Assembly: GCF_026712205.1 (NCBI RefSeq)
Contig: NZ_JAPPUW010000001.1
Location: 124,001 to 188,000 of the forward strand
Reading direction: 5' to 3'
DNA: 64,000 nucleotides
Origin: Pelomonas aquatica
GTDB taxonomy: Bacteria; Pseudomonadota; Gammaproteobacteria; Burkholderiales; Burkholderiaceae_C
The translations under genes and the position numbers were made by a program. The notes below the pieces were generated by a model that had not been told where the DNA came from, did no database searches, and saw only the letters and a program-made list of their open reading frames with translations. Of the stretch, positions 48,209 to 58,649 are shown in pieces. Positions within the stretch are counted from its first letter, which is position 1. Every line of letters begins with the position of its first letter.

Positions 48209-48436
48209 ATGACCACCAGCCTCGAATTTCTGGAAGCTGAAGCCCTGAAGCTTGCTCCTGCGGACCGTTCGCACCTGCTCGAACGACTCATCGCGAGCCT
48301 CGACTCCAACCCCGAAGTCGACGAAGCCTGGGAATTGGAAGCGGATCGACGAGAGGCGTCGTTGGAATCGGGCTCCGCAGTCGAAGTCCCCGCGCAAGAA
48401 GCCATGTATCGTCTTCGGGCAAGGTTGGCTCGGTGA
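48209..48436 (+). CDS. Addiction module antitoxin (ParD/RelB-like component family)
   Basis: A 75-residue protein of the putative addiction-module component family (TIGR02574 type): it starts with a short helical region (EFLEAEALKLAPADRSHLLE) and continues RLIASLDSNPEVDEAWELEA, the family hallmark, ending in a region likely to bind the toxin (AVEVPAQEAMYRLRARL). GGAG lies upstream of ATG 48209. It overlaps the toxin gene by 4 nt (GTGA). Codon use is less GC-biased than in surrounding genes, suggesting acquisition by transfer. Confidence 0.85.
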   Translation: MTTSLEFLEAEALKLAPADRSHLLERLIASLDSNPEVDEAWELEADRREASLESGSAVEVPAQEAMYRLRARLAR

Positions 48437-48726
48437 CCTATGCGCTTCACCCTGGCGCTGAGCAAGACATCGCTGACGCCTTGGACTTCTATGCGGAGCA
48501 GGCTGGCCTGTTGATAGCACAGCGGTTCCTTGACGAGTTCGAACGCGTTGCCGAACTGCTGGCCACGCATCCCGGCTTCGGCACGCCAACCACCAAAGGT
48601 CGCCGCGTATTTCCGCTACGCGTTTTTCCGTACTCCGTCGTCTACCGGAGCCTTGAGGCAGGCATTCGAATCGTCGTCGTACGTCACCAGCACAGAAGGC
48701 CTGGCTACGGCGGCACAAGGCGGTAG
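48433..48726 (+). CDS. ParE/RelE family toxin
   Basis: A 97-residue toxin of the ParE/RelE superfamily. Characteristic segments are HPGAEQDIADALDFYAEQAG at the start, RFLDEFERVAELLATHPGFG, and the strand FPLRVFPYSVVYRSLEAGIR, then IVVVRHQHRRPGYG at the end. ParE members poison gyrase while RelE members cut mRNA; the HQHRRPGYW-like end fits ParE better. It starts with GTG at 48433 inside the antitoxin gene. Complete and apparently intact. Confidence 0.87.
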   Translation: MTYALHPGAEQDIADALDFYAEQAGLLIAQRFLDEFERVAELLATHPGFGTPTTKGRRVFPLRVFPYSVVYRSLEAGIRIVVVRHQHRRPGYGGTRR

Positions 48727-48755
48727 TGTCGTGGCGCACTCTCGCGGCCAGCCCG

Positions 48756-48834
48756 GTAGGCTGGGGTGAGCATGGCGCACCCCAGCGCTTGCACGATGGG
48801 ACCGTTGGGGTTCACTTCGTTCACCCCAACCTAC
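48756..48834. repeat. REP-like tandem hairpins
   Basis: Outer arms GTAGGCTGGGGTGA and TCACCCCAACCTAC pair at 13 of 14 positions. Inside are two hairpins, CTGGGGTG-N9-CACCCCAG (48761-48785) and TTGGGGT-N11-ACCCCAA (48805-48829). GTAGGTTGGGGTGA-type palindromes are a known style of repeat in Proteobacteria. It is the only copy in the window and lies 30 bp after the toxin gene. Confidence 0.65.
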
Positions 48835-48917
48835 GTTGAACCGCTTCAGGGCGGCGAAGCAGTCCAAACGGAAGTCTGCATCGGGTCGACAACCACCCTA
48901 ACCACCCCGTACCGCGC

Positions 48918-50588
48918 CTACAACTGCCCCGGCGCATCATGATCCGCCAGGCTCGGCCGCAGCGCATGCTCGCCGGCCTGGATGCCCTCGTGGTGGCTGA
49001 GGTAGAGCGACACGTCGTAGTGCTCCAGCCAGGCTATGGCCTTGAGGCGGTCCAGCACCGGGCCCTTGACCTCTGAAAACTCCAGCCGCAGCGATTCGGC
49101 GGCGAGGGCGCCGCGCAGTTCCTGCAGCGCGGTGAGGCCCGACACGTCGATGTGGTTGACGGGCGCCATCAGCATCAGCACGCGCTGCGGCTCGCCGACG
49201 CTTCGGCGGTGCTCGCGCACATGGGCCAGCACGACGTCGCTCAAGCCGCGCGCGTTCGTGAACACCAGGCTCTCGTCGATGCGCAGGCCGACGACCTCGG
49301 GCCGGCATTCCACCGCGAAGCGCTCGACGTTGCGGAAGTGCTGGGTGCCCGGCACGCGGCCGATGCGCGCGACATGCGGCCGCGCGGTGCGCTGGATCAG
49401 CAGCGCGATGGAGCCGACCACGCCGAGGGCCAGCGCCGCGGCTATGCTCCACAGCAGCACGGTCGCCGTCACGGCCACCATCATCAGCCCCTCGGCGCGG
49501 GCATAGCGCCAGGCCTCGCGGTAGTGGCCCAGCGTGAAGCCGCCCAGCACGGCGACGACGATGGTCGCGGCCAGCACGGGCTTGGGCAGGTGGGCCAGCG
49601 GCCCGGCCAGCAGCAGCATCGCGAGGAACATGAAGCCGGCGACGAAGACCAGGCTCCAACGCGTGTGCGAGCCGGCCTCGTGCAGCAGGATGCTGCGCGA
49701 GAAGCTGCCGGCCACGGGCATGCCGCCGGTCAGCGATGCGACGACGTTGGCCGCCGCCAGGCCGCGCAGTTCGGCCGCCGGCAGCAGCTTCTCGCCGCGG
49801 CGCTGCGCGAGCGATTCCGACACCGCGAGGCTGGACACGAAGGCCATCAGCGCGACCAGGGCCGCGGACGGCAGCAGCCGCAGCCACAGCGCCGCGTCCA
49901 GCGGCGGCAGGCCCAGCGGCAGGGCCAGCGACGGCAGCGCGCCGACCTGGGCCACGCCCTGGGCCGCCGGCGTGAAGGCCGACACCAGCATGGCCGCGAC
50001 CAGCAGCAGCAGCGGCGCCAGCCGCGCCAGCAGGCGCGAGCCCGCCCGCCGCGACAGCAGCAGCAGCGCGATGGCCGCGCCCCCCCAGGCGGCGCTGGCC
50101 GGGTTGAAGCCGCCGTGGCGCGCCGACAGCAGCAGGTCGGGCAGCGTGAAGCCGGCCGCCGCGCTGCCCAGCAGCACCGGCAGCTGGCCGGCCGCGATCA
50201 TCAGCGTCGCGCCGTTCTCGAAGCCGCGCAGCGCCGGCACGGACAGCAGGCTGGCCAGCGCATCCAGCCGCAGCAGCGCGGCCAGGCCGAGCACCGCGCC
50301 CACCTCGGCGGCCAGCACCAGCGCACCGGCCTCCGGCGCCACGCCGGCCGGCAGGCTGCCCAGGGCCTGCGCGATCATCAGCGCGAGCACGGCCACCGGC
50401 CCCAGGCCCAGCACCGGGCTGGAGCCCAGGGCCGCATAGGCCAGCAGCGGCAGCAGGCTGGCATAAAGACCCACCTGCGGCGGCAGGCCGGCCAGCATCG
50501 CGTAGGCCAGGCTCTGCGGAATCAGCAGCACGGCGACGACGGCGCCGGCCATCAGGTCGGCGCGCCAGTGGGCGTTCTTGTTGTCCAT
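48918..50588 (-). CDS. SulP family anion transporter with STAS domain
   Basis: A 556-residue SulP permease: about twelve hydrophobic segments (residues 10-400) with the family motif GAVVAVLLIPQSLAYAMLAG at the start and SVPALRGFENGATLMIAAGQ in the middle, then a cytoplasmic STAS domain (about 430-545, LMAPVNHIDVSGLTALQEL). It imports sulfate, bicarbonate or dicarboxylates; the subclass cannot be fixed. ATG 50588 shares one base with the stop of the upstream TctC gene (TGATG), so a Bug-type receptor is translationally coupled to a SulP carrier, an unusual pairing. Confidence 0.92.
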   Translation of the reverse strand: MDNKNAHWRADLMAGAVVAVLLIPQSLAYAMLAGLPPQVGLYASLLPLLAYAALGSSPVLGLGPVAVLALMIAQALGSLPAGVAPEAGALVLAAEVGAVLGLAALLRLDALASLLSVPALRGFENGATLMIAAGQLPVLLGSAAAGFTLPDLLLSARHGGFNPASAAWGGAAIALLLLSRRAGSRLLARLAPLLLLVAAMLVSAFTPAAQGVAQVGALPSLALPLGLPPLDAALWLRLLPSAALVALMAFVSSLAVSESLAQRRGEKLLPAAELRGLAAANVVASLTGGMPVAGSFSRSILLHEAGSHTRWSLVFVAGFMFLAMLLLAGPLAHLPKPVLAATIVVAVLGGFTLGHYREAWRYARAEGLMMVAVTATVLLWSIAAALALGVVGSIALLIQRTARPHVARIGRVPGTQHFRNVERFAVECRPEVVGLRIDESLVFTNARGLSDVVLAHVREHRRSVGEPQRVLMLMAPVNHIDVSGLTALQELRGALAAESLRLEFSEVKGPVLDRLKAIAWLEHYDVSLYLSHHEGIQAGEHALRPSLADHDAPGQL

Positions 50589-51586
50589 CAATCGACCTTC
50601 GCACCAGAGAGCTTGACGACCCGGGCCCATTTGGCCGTCTCGGCGGCGATCAGCGCGGCGAACTCGGCCGACGTGCCGCCGCCGGCCACGGCGCCCTGGC
50701 TGGCCAGGCGCTCGCGCAGCGCCGGCGTGGCCAGCGCCGCGGCGGCCTCGCGCTGCAGCCGCGCGACCTGCTCGGCCGGCTGCTGCGCCGGCGCCAGCAG
50801 GCCGAACCAGGAGCTGGCCTCGTAGCCTTTCAGCGCCGGGCCGCCGGCCTCGGCGATGGTGGGCAGCTCGGGCACGGCGGGGCTGCGCCGGGCGCTGGTG
50901 ACGGCCAGGGCCAGCAGCTTGCCGGCCTTGATCTGCGGCAGGGCCGAGGGCAAGTTGTCGAACATCAGGTCCATATTGCCGGACACCAGGTCCAGCAGGG
51001 CCGGGCCGGAGCCGCGGTAGGGGAAATGCAGCATGTGGCTGCCGGTCATGCTCTTGAACAGTTCGCCGGCCAGATGGATGGAGGTGCCGTTGCCGCTGGA
51101 GGCCATGTTGAGCTTGCCGGGGTTGGCGTGCGCGACGCGCACCAGGTCGGCCACGCTGCGGATGCCATAACGCTCGGCATTGGCGGGGTTGAGCACCAGC
51201 ACATTGGGCACGGCGGCCACCAGCGTGACGGGCGCGAAGTCCTTCACCGGGTCATAGGGCAGCCGCGGGTAGAGGGCCGCGTTGATCGCATGCGTGCCCA
51301 CCGTGCCCATCAGCAGCGTGTGGCCGTCGCCGGCCCGGGCGACCTCGGCCGCGCCGATGTTGCCGCCGGCGCCGGCGCGGTTGTCGACGACGACCGGCTG
51401 GCCCAGGCGCTGCTGCAGCTCGGGCGCCAGCGCGCGGGCCAGCAGGTCGGTCGTGCCGCCGGGCGCGAAGGGCACGATGAGGCGGAGGGGCCGGCTCGGC
51501 CAGCCGGCCTGCGCCGAAGCAATGGGTGACGCGGGCAGCGCAAGGCTGCCGGCCAGGGCGGCGACCTGGCGACGGGTGAAGCTCAT
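50588..51586 (-). CDS. Bug/TctC-type periplasmic receptor (1)
   Basis: A 332-residue tripartite tricarboxylate transporter receptor (Bug family). A signal peptide occupies residues 1-26 (the first residues [13 protein letters not shown] could be read by Tat). Typical stretches are [55 protein letters not shown] and [18 protein letters not shown]. TctA/TctB membrane partners are not present, as is usual for the expanded Bug family in Burkholderiales. The gene is coupled to the SulP gene. Ligand unknown. Confidence 0.92.
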   Translation of the reverse strand: MSFTRRQVAALAGSLALPASPIASAQAGWPSRPLRLIVPFAPGGTTDLLARALAPELQQRLGQPVVVDNRAGAGGNIGAAEVARAGDGHTLLMGTVGTHAINAALYPRLPYDPVKDFAPVTLVAAVPNVLVLNPANAERYGIRSVADLVRVAHANPGKLNMASSGNGTSIHLAGELFKSMTGSHMLHFPYRGSGPALLDLVSGNMDLMFDNLPSALPQIKAGKLLALAVTSARRSPAVPELPTIAEAGGPALKGYEASSWFGLLAPAQQPAEQVARLQREAAAALATPALRERLASQGAVAGGGTSAEFAALIAAETAKWARVVKLSGAKVD

Positions 51587-51599
51587 GGCGGTCTCCTCT

Positions 51600-51672
51600 C
51601 ACATCGCCGTCCCCGCGGGGGACCGACAAGGCAGGCGCCGCGTGCAGCCAGGCGCGACTGGGCGAGGGGTCA
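51600..51672 (-). repeat. Family A post-stop element, partial copy A5
   Basis: On the minus strand it begins 2 bp after the stop of TctC copy 2 (51675) with CCCCTCGCCCAG, has its own first hairpin (GCGCC...GGCGC), then GGTCCCCCGCGGGGACGGCG and ATG, and breaks off before the second hairpin, giving way to the Shine-Dalgarno region of TctC copy 1. The orientation is the same as in the other copies relative to the upstream gene. Confidence 0.7.
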
Positions 51673-51674
51673 CT

Positions 51675-52685
51675 CTATCTGTCGACCTTGACGCCGGAAA
51701 GCTCGATGACCCGCGCCCACTTGACGGTCTCGGCGGCGATCAGCGCGGCGAACTCGCCGGCGCCGCTGCCCTGGGGCTGCAGGCCCAGCGCGCTCATGCG
51801 TTCGCGCAGCGCCGGCTGGGCCAGCGCGGCGACGGCGTCGTGCTGCAGGCGCGCGAGCTGCTCGGGGGGCTGGCCGCCGGGCGCGAACAGGCCGGCCCAG
51901 GCGCTGGCCTCGTAGCCCTTCAGCGCCGGTCCGCCGGCCTCCTCGATGGTGGGCACCTCGGGCAGGCTGGGGCTGCGCCGGACGCTCGTCACGGCCAGGG
52001 CCCGCAGCTTGCCGGCCCTGATCTGCGCCAGCGCCGCGGGCAGGTTGTCGAACATCAGGTCCATATTGCCCGCCACGACGTCCTGCCGGGCCGGGCTGTT
52101 GCTGCGGTAGGGGAAGTGCAGCATGAAGGTCTGGGTCATGCGCTTGAAGAGTTCGCCGGCCAGGTGCGTGGCGTTGCCATTGCCGCCGGAGGCGACGAGC
52201 AGCCGTCCGGGCCGGGCCGCCGCGACGCGCACGAGGTCGTCGACGCTGTGGATGTCCAGGCTGCGCGCGACGGCCGGGTTGACGACCAGCACCAGGGGCA
52301 TGGTCGCGACGAGGCAGACGGGCGCGAAATCCTTGACCGGGTCGTAGGGCAGATGGCCCGACAGCAGCGGGTTGATGACGTGGGTGCCGGCGCTGCCCAT
52401 CAGCAGCGTGTGGCCGTCGCCCGCGCCGGCGACCTCGGCACTGCCGATCTTGCCCTGCGCGCCGGGCCGGTTCTCGACGAACACGGGCTGGCCCAGGCTG
52501 CGCTGCAGCTCGGGCGCCAGCAGGCGCGCGGCCATGTCGGTCGCGCCCTTGACCATATAGGGCACGACGATGCGCAGCGGCCGGCTCGGCCAGGCATGGG
52601 CCGCGCCGGGCTGGGCCGCGGCCACCGACGTGCCGGCCAGCCACAGCAGCAGGCTGCGACGCTGCGTGCCCGGTGGTCGCGTCAT
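51675..52685 (-). CDS. Bug/TctC-type periplasmic receptor (2)
   Basis: A 336-residue Bug-family solute receptor, similar throughout to the protein at 50588-51586 (shared [28 protein letters not shown] and [13 protein letters not shown]). The signal peptide region is TQRRSLLLWLAGTSVAAAQP. It overlaps the upstream TPR-GGDEF gene by 4 nt (ATGA), so it is the third gene of an operon with two c-di-GMP signalling proteins. The two receptors look like a tandem duplication separated by a family A element. Confidence 0.92.
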   Translation of the reverse strand: MTRPPGTQRRSLLLWLAGTSVAAAQPGAAHAWPSRPLRIVVPYMVKGATDMAARLLAPELQRSLGQPVFVENRPGAQGKIGSAEVAGAGDGHTLLMGSAGTHVINPLLSGHLPYDPVKDFAPVCLVATMPLVLVVNPAVARSLDIHSVDDLVRVAAARPGRLLVASGGNGNATHLAGELFKRMTQTFMLHFPYRSNSPARQDVVAGNMDLMFDNLPAALAQIRAGKLRALAVTSVRRSPSLPEVPTIEEAGGPALKGYEASAWAGLFAPGGQPPEQLARLQHDAVAALAQPALRERMSALGLQPQGSGAGEFAALIAAETVKWARVIELSGVKVDR

Positions 52686-54736
52686 GCCGGCCCCAGCAGC
52701 AGCGTCAGGCGCACCTGGCCGTTCAGGCAGGCGGCATCGAAGTCCTGCAGCACGGCGGCCAGCAGGTCGGCGTCGGATGCGTCGACGGCCGCGATGCCGA
52801 CGGCGCGGTTGCGGCCCTCGGCCTTGGCCTTGTAGAGCACCATGTCGGCCCAGTTGACGGCCTGCTCCCAGTGCAGGTGCAGGCCCGGGCCGGCCGAGCC
52901 GCCGAGCGGAAAGCTCGCGAAGCCGATGGAGGCCGTCACGCGCAGCGGGCCCTCGTCCGTCGCGATCGGCTCGGCGCCGATGCCGCGCAGGACGCGCTCG
53001 GCCATCTGCGCGAGGTCGCCGCCGGGCAGCTCGGGCGCGAAGACGAGGAATTCCTCGCCGCCCCAGCGCACGACGAGGTCGGTGTCGCGCACGGCGGCCC
53101 GGATGCGCCGCGCGACCTCGACGATGACGGCATCGCCGGCCGCATGGCCATGCCAGTCGTTGACGTTCTTGAAGTGGTCGATGTCGACCATCATCAGCGC
53201 GCCGCGGAAGCCCTCGGCGCGGGTCGGCTCGTCGGCCGCGCGGTCGCGCTGCTCCATGACGGCGAGGAAGTGGCGCCGGTTGGACAGGTCGGTCAGCGGG
53301 TCGCGCTCGCTCTGCGCCCGCAGCAGGCTCTGGTTGGCCGTCAGCCGCGCCTGCGCGCGGCGCATGCGCAGCAGCGTGACGGCGACCAGCGCCAGCGACA
53401 GCAGCAGCAGCACGCCGACGGCGATGCCGACCTTCTGCGCCAGCTGCTGGTTCGCGAGCTGCTGGTCCTTGAGCTGGCCGTCGCGGGCCAGCAGTTCGAG
53501 GTCGCGCTGCTTGGCGGCGCTGTCGTATTTGCGGCGCAGCTCCTCCAGCGCGGAGGCGCGGTTGCGCTCGTTGGCGCGCGCGTTGAGATCGCGCTCGCCG
53601 GCGAAGGCGGCCAGCGCCTCCTTGTACTGGCCGGCCTCGGCCCAGGTGTCGCCCAGTTCGCGCAGCTCGCGGGCGCGCGGCACCAGTTCGGCCGGGTCGA
53701 CGCCATACCCGTCGACCCTGGCGAGCTCCTGGCGCGCGACGTCGAACTGGCGCAGCTTGATGTGGGCGACGGCGAGGTTGTGGTGGAGCAGGCGCTCGTA
53801 TTCGCGGTCGTGGAAGCGCTGCAGCACCGGCAGCGCCTTCTGGCCGCTGGCCAGGGCCTCCCTCAGCAGGCCCAGGTGCATATAGGAGTCGACGAGGTTG
53901 GAGCGCAGCAGCGCGGCGTAATGCGCGGCGCCGGCCTGCTCGGCCAGCAGCAGGGCGCCCTCCAGCGCGCTGCGCGTGGCGCCGAAGTCGCGCGCGCGGC
54001 GTTCGACGACGGCCGCGTAGTTGCGCACGCGGGCGCCGGCCAGCAGGTCGCCCTGGGCCTCGGCCTCGGCCGCGCGCAGCTCGGCGCGCGCCGCGTCGCC
54101 ATGCTCCTGGGCCTGCAGCACGACGGCCAGCAGGCCCAGGCTCTGCGCGGCCAGGTATTTGTCGCCGCCGGCGCGGGCCAGGGCCAGGCTGCGGCGCGTG
54201 CTCGCCTCGGCGCCGACCAGCTCGCCGCGGTTGGACTGGTCGCGCTGCACGATGCGTAGGGCCTCCCAGGCGCTGCGGAAGTCGCAGCCCAGCTCGCGCA
54301 CGGCGCGCACCTCGTCGCCGGCCGGGCAATGGGCGTTCAGGCCGCGCAGCGCGCGCGCGGCCAGCGCGCTGCCGGACCTGCCGGCGCGCTCCTGGGTCAG
54401 CGCGCGCAGCAGCCAGCTGCGGTCCGCGCCATCGGCGCGGCCCATCAGCTGCATCGCGACGGCGTCGGCCGCATCGGCCTGGCCGGCGGCCAGCAGCAAG
54501 CGGCCGCGCGCCAGCAGCCAGGCCGCCTCGCGCGGCTGGCCGGGCCCGGCATGGGCCGGCCAGCGCTGCTTGAGCTCTGCGAGCATGGCGTCGGGGTCGT
54601 CGAAGGCGCGGCGCGCGACGTCGGCCAGCCAGGCGTCCTCGTCGGCCGGGTCGGGCGCCGTGACGGGCACGGCCGATGCGAGGGCGGCCAGCACCGGCAG
54701 CAGCACGGCGAGGAGGAAGCGGCCGGGCTGGCTCAT
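52682..54736 (-). CDS. TPR-repeat membrane diguanylate cyclase (1)
   Basis: A 684-residue protein: signal peptide or anchor (residues 1-25), a large periplasmic TPR-like helical region (about 60-420), one membrane helix (VGIAVGVLLLLSLALVAVTL), then a GGDEF domain. The signature is intact (VRWGGEEFLVF), with the metal site MMVDIDHFKNVNDWHGHAAGD and an RxxD inhibitory site (RDTD five residues before GGEEF), so it should make c-di-GMP under product control. It overlaps both neighbours by 4 nt. It is a close paralogue of the upstream gene. Confidence 0.9.
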   Translation of the reverse strand: MSQPGRFLLAVLLPVLAALASAVPVTAPDPADEDAWLADVARRAFDDPDAMLAELKQRWPAHAGPGQPREAAWLLARGRLLLAAGQADAADAVAMQLMGRADGADRSWLLRALTQERAGRSGSALAARALRGLNAHCPAGDEVRAVRELGCDFRSAWEALRIVQRDQSNRGELVGAEASTRRSLALARAGGDKYLAAQSLGLLAVVLQAQEHGDAARAELRAAEAEAQGDLLAGARVRNYAAVVERRARDFGATRSALEGALLLAEQAGAAHYAALLRSNLVDSYMHLGLLREALASGQKALPVLQRFHDREYERLLHHNLAVAHIKLRQFDVARQELARVDGYGVDPAELVPRARELRELGDTWAEAGQYKEALAAFAGERDLNARANERNRASALEELRRKYDSAAKQRDLELLARDGQLKDQQLANQQLAQKVGIAVGVLLLLSLALVAVTLLRMRRAQARLTANQSLLRAQSERDPLTDLSNRRHFLAVMEQRDRAADEPTRAEGFRGALMMVDIDHFKNVNDWHGHAAGDAVIVEVARRIRAAVRDTDLVVRWGGEEFLVFAPELPGGDLAQMAERVLRGIGAEPIATDEGPLRVTASIGFASFPLGGSAGPGLHLHWEQAVNWADMVLYKAKAEGRNRAVGIAAVDASDADLLAAVLQDFDAACLNGQVRLTLLLGPA

Positions 54737-56841
54737 GCGGCGTTCGCGGCGGCGCCGGGGCCGCCCGTCTGGGGTTCGCCGGCCGTGCGTGCGGGGCCGC
54801 TGAGCAGCTGCAGGCCGACGAGGCCCTCGCTCCAGGCGGCTTCGAGCCGGGCCGTCAGCTGGGCGGCGGCCAGCGCATCCTCGGCCTGGATGCGGTCGAT
54901 GCCATAGGCCTTGTTGCGGCCATGGGCCTTGGCGAGGTACATGACGGTGTCGACGAGGTCGATGGCGCGCTCCCAGCTCAGGCGCAGGCCGTGCGGCGGG
55001 ATGGGCAGGCTGACGAAGCCGATGGAGGCGGTGACCTCGATGTCGTTGGCCGCGTGGCGCACGGGCCGGCCGCCGATGAGGTCGAGCAGGCGCTGCGCGA
55101 GCTGGGGCGCGAACATGCCCTCGCGGGTGCGCGCGACGATGAGGAATTCCTCGCCGCCCCAGCGCACGATGAGGTCGTCGTCGCGCACGGCCTCGCGCAG
55201 CCGGCGCGCGATCTCGACGAGGACGGTGTCGCCGGCGGCATGGCCGAAGCCGTCGTTGAGGCGCTTGAAGTGGTCGATGTCGATCAGGAAGACGCTGGCC
55301 GCGAGGCCCTGCTGGCCCGACAGGCCCTTGATGGCCGCCTGGAAATGGCGCCGGTTGGCCAGGCCGGTCAGCGGGTCGGTCTCGCTCTGGCGCTGCAGCG
55401 ACGCATTGCTGTGGGCCAGCGCCTCGTTGGTGCGGCGCACGCGGCGGAAGGCCTGGTAGAGCAGGCCCAGCGACACGACGACGCAGCCGCCCAGCGCCGA
55501 CCACAGCGCCAGCGCGAGGTTGCGCTGGCGCACCTGCCCGGCCTTGAGCGCGTTGTCGCGGTTGAGCAGCTCGATGTCGCGCGCGCGCTGCTCGGCGTCC
55601 TGGCGCTCCTGGGCCTCCAGCAGCAGCTTGCGGGTCTCCTCGCGCAGCACGCGCTCGCTCATGCGGCGGTGCTCGCCATAGGCGGCGACGGCGCCGGCCA
55701 GGTCGCCGGCCCGCTCCAGGTAGCCGGCCAGCTCCTGCCAGCCGGCCGACGCGTAGGCCAGCGAGCCCTGCTGCTCGTCCAGCGTGATGGCGGCGCGCAC
55801 GTCCTCGCGGCCCTCGGCGACCCGGCCGATGACGATCTTGGCCAGGCCGATGTTGGCGCGGGCCGTGCTCTCGGCGGAGGTGTTGCGCGTCGCGCGCGCC
55901 AGCGGCAGGGCCTGCTCGGCCAGCTCCAGCGCGCGCGCCGGGTGGCCCTGGCGCAGGTGGTAGTCGGCCAGGTTGGCCAGATTGAGGGCACGCACGGAAT
56001 CGGCCCCCGCGCGCACGGCCTGGTCGAGGGCGTCCGACCAGGACTGCAGCACGATGGCGGGGTCGCCGCCCTCGTCTGAGTACAGGATGCCGCGAGTCGT
56101 GTAGACGCGGTTCAGCGTCATCGGGTCGGGATCCTTCTGGGCCTCGGCCAGGGCCTGGGCGGCGATCTGGCGCGCCCGCGCCGGCGTGTCGGCACGGTAG
56201 GTCGTGAAGGCCAGCCCCATCAGGGACAGCGCCTCGCGCCAGGGCTGGCCGATCTGCTCGGCCAGGCGCAGCGCCGCATGGCCGTGGTTGAGCGCGGCGT
56301 CGAGTTCGCCGGCATCGCCGCTGATGGCGGCGAGCAGGTAGAAATGGCGCCAGCGGTAGACCGCCCCGGCGCCATTGACCTGGGCCTCGTCGAGCGCCAG
56401 CAGCTGCTTGCGCGCCTCGCGCAGATCGCCGTTCTGCAGCACGTATTCGGCGTCGATGCTGGCCGCGGCGACGGCGGCGGTCGCGCGCAGCTCGCCGGCC
56501 GGCCAGCGGCGCAGCTGCCCGGACAGTTGCTCGCTCAGCGCCCGGTCGCGCATCAGCGCCGCGAGCAGGCCACGCAGCGCGATGACGTCGAGCTGGGCGG
56601 CGCTGCCGGCGGGCAGGCCTTCGCCGCGGGCGCGCAGCTCCTGCTCCAGCCGGTCCGGCCGGGCCAGCGCGGCGCGCTCGATGCGCTCCAGATCCCGGGC
56701 CAGCGCGGCGTCGACCGGGGCCGAGGCGCCCGCCGCCGGGCCCGCGGGCGCAGCGCCGTCGCCGCCCGAACAGGCGGCCAGCAGCGTGAGCGCGGACAGC
56801 GCCACGCAGAGCTTGAATCGGGAGGCCAGGGATCGGTGCAT
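54733..56841 (-). CDS. TPR-repeat membrane diguanylate cyclase (2)
   Basis: A 702-residue paralogue of the protein at 52682-54736. It starts with a lipoprotein-like signal (CVALSALTLLAACSGG), carries TPR-type repeats to about residue 440, then one membrane helix (LALALWSALGGCVVVSLGLL) and a GGDEF domain with VRWGGEEFLIV, FLIDIDHFKRLNDGFGHAAGD and RxxD site RDDD. ATG 56841 was chosen for the signal; a longer frame from 56919 lacks one. It is first in an operon with the second cyclase and a Bug receptor, suggesting that nutrient or envelope status sensed in the periplasm is turned into c-di-GMP. Confidence 0.9.
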   Translation of the reverse strand: MHRSLASRFKLCVALSALTLLAACSGGDGAAPAGPAAGASAPVDAALARDLERIERAALARPDRLEQELRARGEGLPAGSAAQLDVIALRGLLAALMRDRALSEQLSGQLRRWPAGELRATAAVAAASIDAEYVLQNGDLREARKQLLALDEAQVNGAGAVYRWRHFYLLAAISGDAGELDAALNHGHAALRLAEQIGQPWREALSLMGLAFTTYRADTPARARQIAAQALAEAQKDPDPMTLNRVYTTRGILYSDEGGDPAIVLQSWSDALDQAVRAGADSVRALNLANLADYHLRQGHPARALELAEQALPLARATRNTSAESTARANIGLAKIVIGRVAEGREDVRAAITLDEQQGSLAYASAGWQELAGYLERAGDLAGAVAAYGEHRRMSERVLREETRKLLLEAQERQDAEQRARDIELLNRDNALKAGQVRQRNLALALWSALGGCVVVSLGLLYQAFRRVRRTNEALAHSNASLQRQSETDPLTGLANRRHFQAAIKGLSGQQGLAASVFLIDIDHFKRLNDGFGHAAGDTVLVEIARRLREAVRDDDLIVRWGGEEFLIVARTREGMFAPQLAQRLLDLIGGRPVRHAANDIEVTASIGFVSLPIPPHGLRLSWERAIDLVDTVMYLAKAHGRNKAYGIDRIQAEDALAAAQLTARLEAAWSEGLVGLQLLSGPARTAGEPQTGGPGAAANAA

Positions 56842-56954
56842 CGAGGCGGCAGGCGCGGGGGGGCGTGACCCCGCTGGCTGGATTTCAGCGCGGTTCAGCA
56901 TGCCAGGAGCGCTCGCCACTGCAAAGTCCGTTCAAATTGCACGCGCAAGCGTTG

Positions 56955-58645
<1,691 letters not shown>

Positions 58646-58649
<4 letters not shown>

